Source of the DNA: Chondrus crispus
Lineage: Eukaryota > Rhodophyta > Florideophyceae > Gigartinales > Gigartinaceae
Reading direction: 5' to 3'
Assembly: GCF_000350225.1 (NCBI RefSeq)
Contig: NW_005179057.1
Span: 588,135-652,134 of the forward strand
DNA: 64,000 nt
This document shows, piece by piece, positions 52,601 through 62,345 of the stretch (positions are counted from its first letter, which is position 1; each line of letters starts with the position of its first letter). The notes below the pieces were generated by a model. That model had not been told where the DNA came from. It ran no database searches and saw only the letters and a program-made list of their open reading frames with translations. The position numbers were made by a program, and so were the translations under genes.

Positions 52601-53536
52601 GGCAATTGAAACTGAAGGCATTGACACTAGTGAGAACGGCTGGAGCTTTGAGACAGCGAAGTCGGTTTTAAATCTCTTGGGCTACGACAGTTCTGGGCTT
52701 CAGGATGCGGGAAGATTTCTACAAAAGCTTCAGGACTGCTTCCCAACTCCTGTTCTGCAGAATCTTCGATTACATCGGAAAGGACTCTTATCGTGGTCTC
52801 TTAGTAGGAAGGACTGGCGCGTAGACAATTCAGTAATTATGAACCTCGGAAACACTGCAGACGGAGGTCAACATTCGGAAATGTTCCAATCAACTGACCT
52901 TGCATTTCTGTTGAAAGCAAGGGAGTTTTTAGAGCATTTACGGAAACAAAAGCTACGTCTTAGAAGTGGCCGGCCGGACCATGGAAATTCCGTAACCGTA
53001 CAGATATATGGAACTGCCAAGTGGTGCAAAATAACAGACGGGCGAAAAGAGACCAGACATCTGTTTTGGCCACTATATCTTATGGGAGCGTGATTCAAGC
53101 CTTGCATTCTTCTGTAGTTTCGACCGCAGATCCTGATCTCACATTCACTCTTCATGAGAACAATGATTCTGAGCATGATGAAGACAGAAGGTTCTGGATG
53201 GTGCTAGCCGTGGTTCAAGTCCGGATTCTGGACGCTCGTGAGAAAGAAAGTCAAGAAACAACACGATATTGCGCAGTGAAGGAGTGCGAAGCTGAAGAAG
53301 ATGGATACGGGGTGATGATACAACAACGAAACGAAAGAAGAGCGCTGGTTGAGCTTGGAAGCTACGTTCGAAAGGCATTAGTTATGCACTACTGCGAGCA
53401 GGACAGCGCCGAAAGCGACGACCATATGTGTCTCATATGCACATCAAACTCAGCAGTACAACACAGGAGTCTCCCAGACGGTGGAATTTATCAAGTGTGG
53501 GGGCGAAAGGAAGGGTATCCGCCACGTCAGGCATAA
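49662..53536 (+). pseudogene. Tnp2-type (CACTA-like) transposase with early stop and late frame change
   Basis: The main frame, 49935-53093 (1052 codons), carries the Tnp2 core: YSDGFMPY (Asp at about residue 445) with PIGMTPENR downstream, then VGYVGDYPAVSH (Asp at about 531) followed by a C-x2-C pair (VPCHLC), and later KPNLHRLLEFF ... FESAHQPLKR (Glu near 852). This is the layout of CACTA/Tnp2 transposases. The same frame is open upstream from 49767, and an ATG at 49662 begins a plausible N-terminus that meets TAA at 49764. A second frame (53021-53536) overlaps the end and continues with about 150 plausible residues, so a frame change near 53090 is likely. The copy is therefore probably damaged at both ends, although the catalytic core is open. 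No terminal CACTA repeats were found. Confidence 0.75.
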
Positions 53537-53869
53537 GTATATGTGCGGAACAAGAACTCTGGTCTTTATTCAACAGTTTTTAGTACTACCACACAGCTCT
53601 GCATACTTTTATGCACTGACTATAAGCTTTGCGCCGGCCTCTATATCCGTAGTTGCGACATATAACCTGTATCGTTATTGCAAACAAAATTCAGGTCTGC
53701 TACCTTTGTGGGCTTGTTGCAAGGGGGCTCGTTATGTATCCCCGCCTTTCGAGGTCCGTGTCCCTACACCTCTCTAGTTCCCGCAGCCAGTCTGATCCTT
53801 AACTTTTTCGTTTCCCTCACCATACACCCACTCTCCTTGTCAACCGGTGCACCGTCATTGCTGTATAAA
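53537..53869. other. 3' flank of the Tnp2 gene; no gene seen
   Basis: No repeat or RNA gene recognised. Confidence 0.4.
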
Positions 53870-54088
53870 ATTTGCAAAATTTGGGTGCAAATTTTGAGAG
53901 TTAGGACCGGTGATCAGTGGGGAGCTGTGATCAGTGGCCACTGATCACAGGCCGGCAGGGGGTGTCGTCCGACATCGTCATTGCTGTATAAAATTTGCAA
54001 ATTGGGGCGCAAATTTTGAGAGTTAGGACCGGTGATCATTGGGGAGCTGTGATCAGAGGCCACTGATCACAGGCCGGCAGGGGATCAG
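53870..54088. repeat. palindromic tandem repeat, two units (left array)
   Basis: Units of 122 bp each hold a 26-bp palindrome with half-site CTGTGATCAGTGG (53925-53950 perfect, 54047-54072 nearly so), then GGCCGGCAGGGG, then ATTGCTGTATAAAATTTGC and GCAAATTTTGAGAGTTAGGA. The same family forms the array at 61585-62345. Confidence 0.9.
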
Positions 54089-54142
54089 GAGTAAGGAGTA
54101 GGATGGTTTTTGTACTTTAGGGATTCGCAGTGCTTCGGAGAT

Positions 54143-54751
54143 TTAGAGGAGTCGGGGAGTAACTAGGATTAGAAGATTCGTGGGATCGGCTGTTGGAAAC
54201 GTGATATCCCTGTTTCGGGTTCTCCAGGTACGAATAACGTCCGGGGAGGGCATGTTGTCCTTCGTCTGAAAACCGCGTCGACCATCATTGGCAATGCGAG
54301 CCATGATAGCTCGCAATGTATAATTGTTAATTGCAAATCCCCGGGAGGCAGTATATTTAATGCGCTGCTTAATGATTTTGTCCTCGTCCGCTTTGACGAC
54401 ACGGGGGGCTCCGGGACGGTTGTTGGCTGGGTCAAGAAGGCGGGACAGTTTGTCGTCGTCCTTGGTCTTGAGACATTTTTGTAATCGGTCTGCTGTCCCA
54501 CGACTGATGATCATCAGTGTGGTTCGCCTCACAGTTGACTGTGAGGCGAACCACATCGGCAATCTTTTTTTCATCTTCAATAAATTTACCGCTGTCTGCC
54601 GTTTGTCTTTGGCCCTTGCGTCCCGTCTGTCCCTTGCTTGGCGCGCGCTGCCTGACGACGCATTCCAATCGACATCGGAGGGGGCGTGAATTGTCCGTAA
54701 CTGGAGGCCAATCCCGGGAGCAGGACGAGAAGGTGTTTGATCGTGGATCAA
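54143..54751 (-). pseudogene. HTH transposase N-terminal fragment (pogo/CENP-B-like)
   Basis: A 202-codon minus-strand frame has, in its C-terminal half, the pattern of a CENP-B/Tc5-type helix-turn-helix: a helix ending in a RGFAINN turn, an ALARIAND-like helix (here RAIMARIAND) and PSPDVIRTWRTRNRDI. This is the DNA-binding half of pogo/Tigger-like transposases. The catalytic DDE half is missing: the frame stops at 54143 and nothing suitable follows. A 38-bp palindrome lies inside the frame at 54518-54555. Likely a dead fragment. Confidence 0.5.
54518..54555. repeat. 38-bp palindrome (18-bp arms, 2-bp centre)
   Basis: The left arm TGTGGTTCGCCTCACAGT and the right arm ACTGTGAGGCGAACCACA pair fully around TG. 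It lies within the HTH transposase frame without closing it. Confidence 0.95.
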
Positions 54752-54985
54752 TTACTACTGTTTGGCCTTTAACGGTGCTGTGTGCCCGCCATTTTTTTGG
54801 CGGGACGGGGAGAAGCGAGGAGGTAACATTTCGGGAAACTGGAGGCCTGTTTCGTGAACATGACGAGAAAGTGTTTGATCGTGGATCTAATACTACTGTT
54901 TGGCCTTTAAAGGTGTTGTGTGCCGGCTATTTTTTTTGTCGGGACGGGGAGAGGTACGGAGGTAACATTGCGGGAAACTGTAGAA
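54698..54985. repeat. tandem duplication of about 140 bp
   Basis: Two adjacent copies share GTGTTTGATCGTGGATC, TACTACTGTTTGGCCTTTAA and GAGGTAACATT. Each carries a T-rich hairpin loop (arms CCCGCC/GGCGGG in the first copy, decayed in the second). Confidence 0.85.
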
Positions 54986-55177
54986 GAGGTGAACGCGTAG
55001 GCCCCGGAGCGTTTCCCTGAAGTCCAGGGATGAAAGACTGCACCCATTGCCGGCACTGGCAGCAACGAGAACTGAATCATCAAATTAGCCTTTTTTACCC
55101 AATAATGCTTTGAGGGAAGGGTATACCGCGCAAGCTTGCATGCGCAGACAAGTTTCTTTAGAATGACATGTAATGGC

Positions 55178-55815
55178 TGTCGCGCGACAAGATTTACAAA
55201 AGCTGTATGGCTGGCCAGCCATACTGGAACTAGATTAATTTTTGTTAATTTTTTAGAGGTTGATTCTAGTATGGGTGGCCACCCATACAGCTTTTGTAGA
55301 TCTTGTCGCGCGACAAACACATCACACGTGTGGACCCAAATGCAATGCATTACACGTGTGGATCGATATGCAATGTTTTACACGTGGCGACCAAAATGCA
55401 ATGTATTACACGTGGTGACCAAAACGCAATCTTTTACACGTGCGAGAAGCTGGTGGATGACGATTGGCCGATTATGATACGGAATCGTATACAGTGCCTC
55501 CTACGATATAGTGCTATAGCGTGACATACCTCTAGCTATGGCACTATTGGGGGATGGCACTATATAAGGAGGCTCAAATACATATATTTGGGGACAAAGC
55601 ACACTTGTAACACAAACACAACAAAGCCTGCATAACACAACATCTTTTGGTCAGGGTCTCCTTTAAGACAGCATGGATAGCTGTACTGCGTACTGAACCA
55701 TGCCGGTTGATACACGTGTGAGCTTATGATAACCTGTGCCAGAGGGCGAGCCATAGCACTATATAGAGGGAAGCACTACTATAGTAGGCACAATTGAGCG
55801 ACCCCCCCTGCAACC
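55178..55815. repeat. dyad plus G-box module, copy 1
   Basis: A 138-bp inverted repeat (55178-55315) is bounded by TGTCGCGCGACA at each end and contains ATGGCTGGCCAGCCAT and ATGGGTGGCCACCCAT. Five CACGTG boxes follow (ACACGTG at 55324, 55352, 55380, 55408 and 55436), an exact 28-bp step with ATGCAATGTATT-type linkers. TATATAA lies at 55561-55567 and a second ACTATATAGAG near 55759. It ends about 285 bp upstream of the CPBP start codon and may act as its promoter. Confidence 0.85.
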
Positions 55816-56099
55816 GGTCCGTTCTGCCCAGAGAAAACCCCCCCTACTTAGCCTGCATACACTGTAAGTCTGCAACGTGTGCGGATGTTCACACACACCC
55901 GAACACGTGCAAGGCCTAGCAAGAGTACCTTCCTAGTAAACCTTTTAGAAACGCAAAAATCGCAGCGAGCAACGACAAAGTGCTCAAGGCAACCCTGCTT
56001 TCTACAAGAGCGTTTTCCGGCTACCGCAGAGACAATTGAAACAGCTTCAACCGTGTTGTACTTCACTGTTCGAGTAGAATCTTCGTTCCATCCTTCAGC
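55816..56099. other. 5' flank of the CPBP-like gene
   Basis: Contains GAACACGTGC at about 55902. No gene seen. Confidence 0.4.
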
Positions 56100-57082
56100 A
56101 TGGAGCCAATGACTGACCGCGGCTTTCCAAAAATGCCAGAACCAGGCGGCCGAGCCCATACTTTGGAGTCCTCAGCCTCGATGTGCTGGACTCTTTTATT
56201 CCTGGCTTACTCTTCTTCGACATTTGTCAACGAATTTGGACATGGATGGCAAGCAGCTTGGACCGTGCTATTAGTTTTGGTTCCATTGTGCCTCGCCGGT
56301 GCACCCAACATCATGGACGGTCGCCGCCGCGCAGTCCCTATATTGGCAATTTACGTAGCGTATATCCTCATCCCGTCACTGCTTCAGCTCACAAAGCCAG
56401 ACGACCACTCATCGCTTCGCTCCGAAATGGCCGACCTGATTACCGTTCTTTGCATCTGGCTTCCACTGGAATTTAAGCTGTTGTCATCGGACATATCACC
56501 GACTGGAAAGGTTACAGCCTGGGGCTTGTTCACCGCAGCTTTGACAGTCGTGAACTGCTTCACAATTCTACGCCCTTTTCAAAGCTGGCCCACGCTCGTG
56601 ACTTGGGCTACACTTTCAAGGTAACCCCAGTCGATGTGCTGATAGCGCTAGCTGTGGGTGCTGCCTCTGATCTCATCACCGTTCCACTTGCCGCCCTAAC
56701 CCAGTTTGCTGACGTCAAGACGCCACCTCGTTTAGACGCGGCCAAAGAAGCCGCCACTTTCCTAGGCATATTCATGAACGGCGTTACCGAGGAGCTTATA
56801 TTTAGGGGTATGATTCAGAATATGTTGGAGCAACGCCTAGGCCACGGGTCCATATCTGCACTACTCATCGCGTCTGGTGCCTTCGGCATTGCACACTTAG
56901 GGAAATCAAAACTTGGATATGACCCGCCAAACGTTCGATACATGGCCTCCGCCTGTGTCACCGGTGTTGCGTGTGGGTTCGTATGGCGACAAACAGGAAA
57001 AGTCACAGCTTCCGCGCTGACGCAGGCCACGTCGAATTACATTATGTGGCGCGTCGCGTTAAGCAAAAAAGTTGGCCAGTAG
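56100..57082 (+). pseudogene. CPBP (CAAX protease/bacteriocin-processing) family membrane protein, frameshifted
   Basis: Two frames (56100-56624 and 56603-57082) carry consecutive parts of one CPBP-family intramembrane metalloprotease. The first encodes about five hydrophobic segments. The second has the motifs EExxxR (TEELIFRG, about 56790) and FxxxH (FGIAH, about 56883). In the third motif, where a His and an Asn are expected, I read ALTQATSNY, so the His appears replaced by Gln. Frames change near 56575-56600. With one frameshift and a lost ligand the gene is probably inactive, though an assembly error could explain the frame change. Convergent with the epimerase-like gene. Confidence 0.75.
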
Positions 57083-57164
57083 ACAGCGTTTTTTCGCAGC
57101 TAGAGTCCCTGTATAGCACTTGACAATGATTTCCACTCTTAAACTCACTGAGCACACTCTAATG

Positions 57165-58196
57165 CTAGTCTAGTTCGTCCCACAGGTCATCGTGCTTGTC
57201 AATATCGACCCATTCTCGGGTAGGGTTTTTCGTGTAGAGCGTGGCATTGAATTGTCCAGGTCGCCCATATGTCTCTCCATTAGCACCTTCGAAGCGAAAC
57301 GGGTTACTTGACATGAGCACGCAGTTTGACTCCTCGCCGGGAAAAGCCGGAACAGAGATTCCCTTTTCCAAAAGTAGCTTTGAGGAAGATGTCGACCAGC
57401 TATAAAGTGGTAGCCCCCGGCAAACACATTTGATCCAAGCTTTGGTGCTTCTAAAGACACTAGCACTTCGGGTTTGATAAACGAATCTGCTGTCACATCA
57501 ATTTTTCTTGGACCCGTCGAAAGATCCCAGCCAGATGGTACATCAAGGCTCACAATCGCAAGCCGAGTTGAGATTAGCATCTCGTAAACAGTCCAGTACT
57601 GTTGTCGAATGTCCCCCCCATCAAAGCCAGTTCCAAGCAAGGCATCTACAACGATGTCATAATAAAACTCTAGCGTACTGGGAATGAAGTCGTGCAAGTC
57701 GATTCCGGCTTCATCGCAGACATATCGGAAATTAGCATGCTTAGATTGCTCTGCAGCATAGACCGCTGGTGCATAACCTCTCTTCTGCAGCTCTACAGCG
57801 ACTTGCAATCCAATTAAGCCGTTTAAACCTGAGCCGCAAGCAGTAAACACATCTGATATTTCTTCTGAACCATAGCATTGTTGTAATGCATCACAAAATC
57901 CACTTGCACAGGTTCTAGCCATAACCACAACGTCCCCACCTGAGTATGTAATAGCATCATTAATGGCTTGATTTGCTAATTCCGGGGAAATATGAGTCTG
58001 CCGGGGTTTGGAGTTATCTCGTTGCTTACTGCTTTTGTCCACTTCCATTTGCATCGATATTCTGCCTTGCGACCTTCTGTGTCCTGCGACTCTGAAGTGC
58101 TTGGCACGGGCTCTCTTGGAGTTGCACAGAAATGCGTGAATTCATGGGTCTCGCCAATGGGCTCGAGACTTCAAACGCTGTCTTCTGAGAAGCCAT
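57165..58196 (-). pseudogene. NAXE: NAD(P)H-hydrate epimerase (YjeF_N) homologue, frameshifted
   Basis: The central frame (58054 to about 57395) encodes a YjeF N-terminal domain: TACGSGLNGLIGL where the family has C-G-P-G-N-N-G-G-D-G, then VVDALLGTGFDGG, VSLDVPSGWD and SLEAPKLGSNVFAGGYHFIAGR. NAXE repairs damaged NAD(P)HX. The natural C-terminus (EKGISVPAFPGEES ... DDLWDELD) lies in another frame ending at 57165. A Ser/Arg-rich presequence starting with ATG at 58196 lies in a third frame and looks like an organelle targeting peptide. Two frame changes and a lost N-N-G-G-D-G loop point to a pseudogene. Confidence 0.75.
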
Positions 58197-58660
58197 GATT
58201 ACACACGGAGGGATTTCTTCTAATGCGACCAGCCTGGCCTATTCCCAAAACGATTGATTGGAGGTGAGAATGATGCAAAGCAAGCAAAATGTATTCTGGA
58301 GTGCAGCCTTTCTAGGGTGACGCTTGAATGCTTCAAGACTCCAGTCTCACGAAGCCTCTATGACTGTTTTCTGACTGCTGTGCACGTCCTAAAGCAGGAA
58401 ATCGAAAATTGTGGCGGCAAGACGTACTTGAAGCTGGAGCCGAAAAGCTGTACTTGGTGTCCTCAACTGCTTGTGCTGCAATCTGCACTGATGTGTGCCC
58501 TGGGACTTTGCTTGGTCAATTTGAGGTCGTGGGATTACTCAAAACACCGGTCAATCTCAAAAGAATGAAAAAATTCAATTTCAATGCCACACCAACCATC
58601 TTCCGTAATTTTTCAACGAGACGAAGCCCAGTTTTGTGAGATTGCTGTGTGTCTCAAGCA
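58197..58660. other. spacer; no gene recognised
   Basis: Several short plus-strand frames exist (for example 58254-58568), none with a recognisable domain. Confidence 0.35.
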
Positions 58661-59167
58661 GTGTTACGAGGCATTCGGTTGCCAGGTGGCGGCTGGACAC
58701 GCGTACCACGGGGCGGAGCGCATCCGTATACCGCCGAAGGACGGGCAAGCGAAAGGCGGGAAGGAGGGAGCGAGACAGCACGCGCGGGGAATTGGGGGTG
58801 CCAGCCACCGGGGAGACGAAGGGAAACCATAGGCCGCACGGGGCTCGGGCTGGGGCAGAAAGACCGCGCAGGTCGCCGGCCGAGGGCGCGAAGGGAAAAT
58901 GGCACGAGGGGGTGGCTACCGGTGGGGCAAGGGGAAGCTGGATCGAAGGGGAAATTACGGGAGGGAGGGTTGGGGATAGCCGACTCATCCCGGGGAACGT
59001 GTACTTAAGAAGCCATCCCCGAAGATAGGAAGGGGGAGGCAGCAGACTTGTGAGGAGTAAAAGAATACGGGTGGATTCCCGTCATTACAGGTCGCTCGGT
59101 GCCCCGCGGCAGAATTGCCGCAACAGCACCCCTCAATATACTTTCCTCGCGTCTTTCGCGCTCACAA
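58661..59167 (+). other. GC-rich insert, possibly a solo LTR
   Basis: A sharply GC-rich block begins TGTTACGAGG and ends CGCTCACA. Near its end is TACTTAAGAAGCC, a TATA-like promoter pattern common in LTRs. I could not find a target duplication or a partner copy, so the call is tentative. Its edges contrast strongly with AT-rich DNA on both sides. Confidence 0.3.
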
Positions 59168-59185
59168 TGTCAAGAATGACAAGGA

Positions 59186-60420
59186 CCTCTAGCTATGGCA
59201 CTATTGGGGGGATGGCACTATATAAAGGAGGCTCAAATACATATATTTCGGGACAAAGCACACTGCTAACACAAACACAACAAAGCCTGTATAACACAAC
59301 TAAATAACTAGCACTATATAGAGGGAAGCACTACTAAAGTAGGCACTATTGAGCAACCCCCCTGTAACATATAATGGCTGTCGCGCGACAAGATTTACAA
59401 AAGCTGTATGGCTGGCCAGCCATACTGGAACTAGATTAATTTTTGTTAATTTTTTAGAGGTTGATTCTAGTATGGGTAGCCACCCATACAGCTTTTGTAG
59501 ATCTTGTCGCGCGACAAACACATCACACGTGTGGACCCAAATGCAATGTATTACACGTGTGGATCGATATGCAATGTTTTACACGTGGCGACCAAAATGC
59601 AATGTATTACACGTGGTGACCAAAACGCAATGTTTTACACGTGCGAGAAGCTGGTGGATGATGATTTGCCGACTATGATACGGAATCGTATACAGTGCCT
59701 CCTACGATATAGTTCTATAGCGTGACATACCTCTAGCTATGGCACTATTGGGGGGATGGCACTATATAAAGGAGGCTCAAATACATATATTTGGGGACAA
59801 AGCTCACTGCTAACACAAACAATGCCTGCATAACACAACATCATTTGGTCAGGGTCTACTTTAAGACAGCATGGACAGCTGTACTGCGTACTGAACCATG
59901 CCGATTGATACAGGTGTGAGCTTATGCGAACCTGTGCCAGAGGGCGAGCCATAGCACTATAAAGAGGGAAACACTACTAAAGTAGGCACTATTGAGCGAC
60001 CCTGTAATATGTAATGGCTGTCGCGCGACAAGATTTACAAAAGCTGTATGGCTGGCCAGCCATACTGGAACTAGATTAATTTTTGTTAATTTTTTAGAGG
60101 TTGATTCTAGTATGGGTAGCCACCCATACAGCTTTTGTAGATCTTGTCGCGCGACAAACACATCACACGTGTGGACCCAAATGCAATGTATTACACGTGT
60201 GGATCGATATGCAATGTTTTACACGTGGCGACCAAAATGCAATGTATTACACGTGGTGACCAAAACGCAATGTTTTACACGTGCGAGAAGCTGGTGGATG
60301 ATGACTGGCCGATTATGATACGGAATCGGATACAGTGCCTCCTACGATATAGTTCTATAGCGTGACATATCTCTAGCTATGGCACTATTAGGAGGTTGGC
60401 ACTATAGAAAGGAGGCTCAA
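59186..60420. repeat. dyad plus G-box module, tandem copies
   Basis: A partial unit (59186-59366, TATA part only) is followed by a full unit with dyad 59379-59516 and a truncated unit with dyad 60019-60156. The period is 640 bp. Both full dyads keep the TGTCGCGCGACA ends and are followed by the five CACGTG boxes at 28-bp spacing. Sequence identity to copy 1 (55178-55815) is very high. Together with copy 1 they bracket the CPBP and NAXE pseudogenes. Confidence 0.9.
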
Positions 60421-60520
60421 ATACATATATATATATATAGCTATATATATATTCTATAGCGCGACATACCTTTAGCTATGGCACTATTGAGGGGATGGCA
60501 CTATATCCCTGTGCTCCGTT
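60421..60520. repeat. AT dinucleotide tract and partial TATA unit
   Basis: A (TA)n tract at 60424-60450 forms a dyad around AGCT. A further GCTATGGCACTATT copy follows. Confidence 0.6.
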
Positions 60521-60890
60521 TTGTGACGATTTAGGGCGTCACAAAAAGTGAGACGATTTGTGTGACGATTTGTGAGAGTTTTGCTCTTTTCGCCGCCTTC
60601 ATCTCATTCGTCTCACGCCATCTTCTTATTCGTCACACATGGTTTGTGAATATTTGTTGAATTGTAGCACTTTTTGAGAACGTTTTGTGATCATGACAAA
60701 AATCGTCTCAAACATCACACATTTTCGTGAATCTTTTGTGACGGTTTTGTGAGACGCATCTCAAAACTCTCAAACGTCAACCTTGAAATAAAAACTCTCA
60801 CACTGATAATGTGCATTTTGTGATGGCAGTGTGCATTTTGTGATGGCTTTGTGTGAGTTGTGTGAGGGGATCACGAAGATCACATATGAA
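60521..60890. repeat. region dense in TTTTGTGA/TCACAAAA motifs
   Basis: At least ten copies of TTTGTGA-type words in both orientations occur in 360 bp, with GTGACGATTTGTGAG as a common form and a 24-bp direct repeat containing TGTGCATTTTGTGATGG near 60810-60856. Clustered short motifs in both orientations resemble subterminal regions of DNA transposons. No gene. Confidence 0.55.
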
Positions 60891-61138
60891 AGTGTTTGTT
60901 TATTGACAAGGTGCACCTGAGCCGGTAAGGAATCACCTTACTCGCCCAGGACCGCTCGTAAAGTAGACAAGGACCACTAAAGTAGAATTAGTCATCCTAC
61001 TGCCATTGGTCTAATTGTTTGAGAAAATTAACGGTGGCACGATATTGACTAAGTAACCATCACCTCCTTTAGAATTCCATAATGCCTAGCTGGACAATAA
61101 ATGGAGTGCATACCACCGATTGCACAAATGGTTGGATA
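60891..61138. other. spacer; nothing recognised
   Basis: No gene or repeat seen. Confidence 0.3.
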
Positions 61139-61375
61139 AACCTCTCTGTCTCTCCCTCTGTATCTCTCTGTCTGTCTCTGTCTCTGTCTCTCTCTATGTT
61201 TATACCCATCTCTCTATATGTTTATCCAATTCTTTATGGTGACCATCTATCTATGTGTGTGTCCATCTCTCTATATTTGTGTCCATCTCTCTTCCTTGTA
61301 TCCCTCTCTCTCTCTATCCCTCCCTCTCCGCCTCTCTGGCTGCATCTCCTCTTCCCTCTATCTGTTTATGTAAAC
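61139..61375. repeat. CTCT-rich microsatellite tract
   Basis: Imperfect (CT)n, (CTCTGT)n and CATCTCTCTATA-type repeats. The open frame across it is not a gene. Confidence 0.85.
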
Positions 61376-61584
61376 AAGTGTCTTTAAAAAGATTTTTGGG
61401 GTTTCCTTCCCTATACTCTATATTGTAGTCCCATTTTCTCTGCAGTATTCGTGAAGGTGCGTTGTTGTCGTACGAAAGCGACGCTTTTTCAGTGACTGGG
61501 GCGGACACGAATTGTCGGCACTTATAAATACTTGTTTGTCTATGAGAGGTGGACGTTGAAAAAGGTGGTTGTGAAGTGGGTTGC
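61376..61584. other. spacer; nothing recognised
   Basis: No gene or repeat seen. Confidence 0.3.
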
Positions 61585-62345
61585 GTCCTGTGATCAGTGG
61601 CCACTGATCACAGGCCGGCGGGGGGGGTGTCGCACTACACCGTCATTGCTGTATAAAATTGCAAAATTTTGATGCAAATTTTGAGAGTTAGGACCTGTGA
61701 TCAGTGGGGAGCTGTGATCAGTGGCCACTGATCACAGGCCGGCAGGGGGTGTCGTACGACATCGTCATTGCTGTATAAAATTTGCAAAATTTGGTGGCAA
61801 ATTTTGCAGGATGGGAGCTGTGATCAGTGGCCACTGATCACAGGCCGGCAAGGGTGTCGTACGACACCGTCATTGCTGTAAAAAATTTGCGTACTTCTCA
61901 AAACACAGTTGTCTTCATGACCCTGCTGCATATTTGCATCATTTTTGAACAAACGTATACGTGTTCCTGCTGTACTTTCTGTATCCTGTGCAAATGCATT
62001 ATTTACGTATTTTAATTAGTTCTAACTCTCCGTTGGCGTCGTGTGATCAGCCGCCGCTGATCACATGCCTGACAGGGGTGCCGTACGACACTAGGTATCA
62101 TTTCCCACCAAAGTATAATCACAATTCAATACCATCCAAATTTTGCAAATTTTACATCAAGGACGGTGACGGACGGCACCCCTCGCCGGCCTGCGATCAG
62201 TGGCGACTGATCACAGCTCCCAAATCTCAAAATTTGCATCCCAAATATTGCAAATTTTTACAGCAATGACTATGTCGGACGGCATTCTTCGCCGGCCCGT
62301 GATCAGTTGCCACTGATATCAGGACGCATCCGGTTCAAATACGTA
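61585..62345. repeat. palindromic repeat array (right array)
   Basis: Perfect 26-bp palindromes with half-site CTGTGATCAGTGG lie at 61587-61612, 61712-61737 and 61818-61843. Decayed copies lie near 62042, 62190 and 62296. The linkers match those at 53870-54088, including TGTCGTACGACA. The first units are in direct orientation with the left array; the last two are inverted. Confidence 0.9.

Noticed and set aside
55324-55442. CRISPR-like spacing of the CACGTG repeats
   Set aside because: The linkers are themselves repeated, so these are 28-bp tandem units rather than repeats with spacers.
61082-61387. Ser/Leu-rich open frame
   Set aside because: Translation of the CTCT microsatellite.
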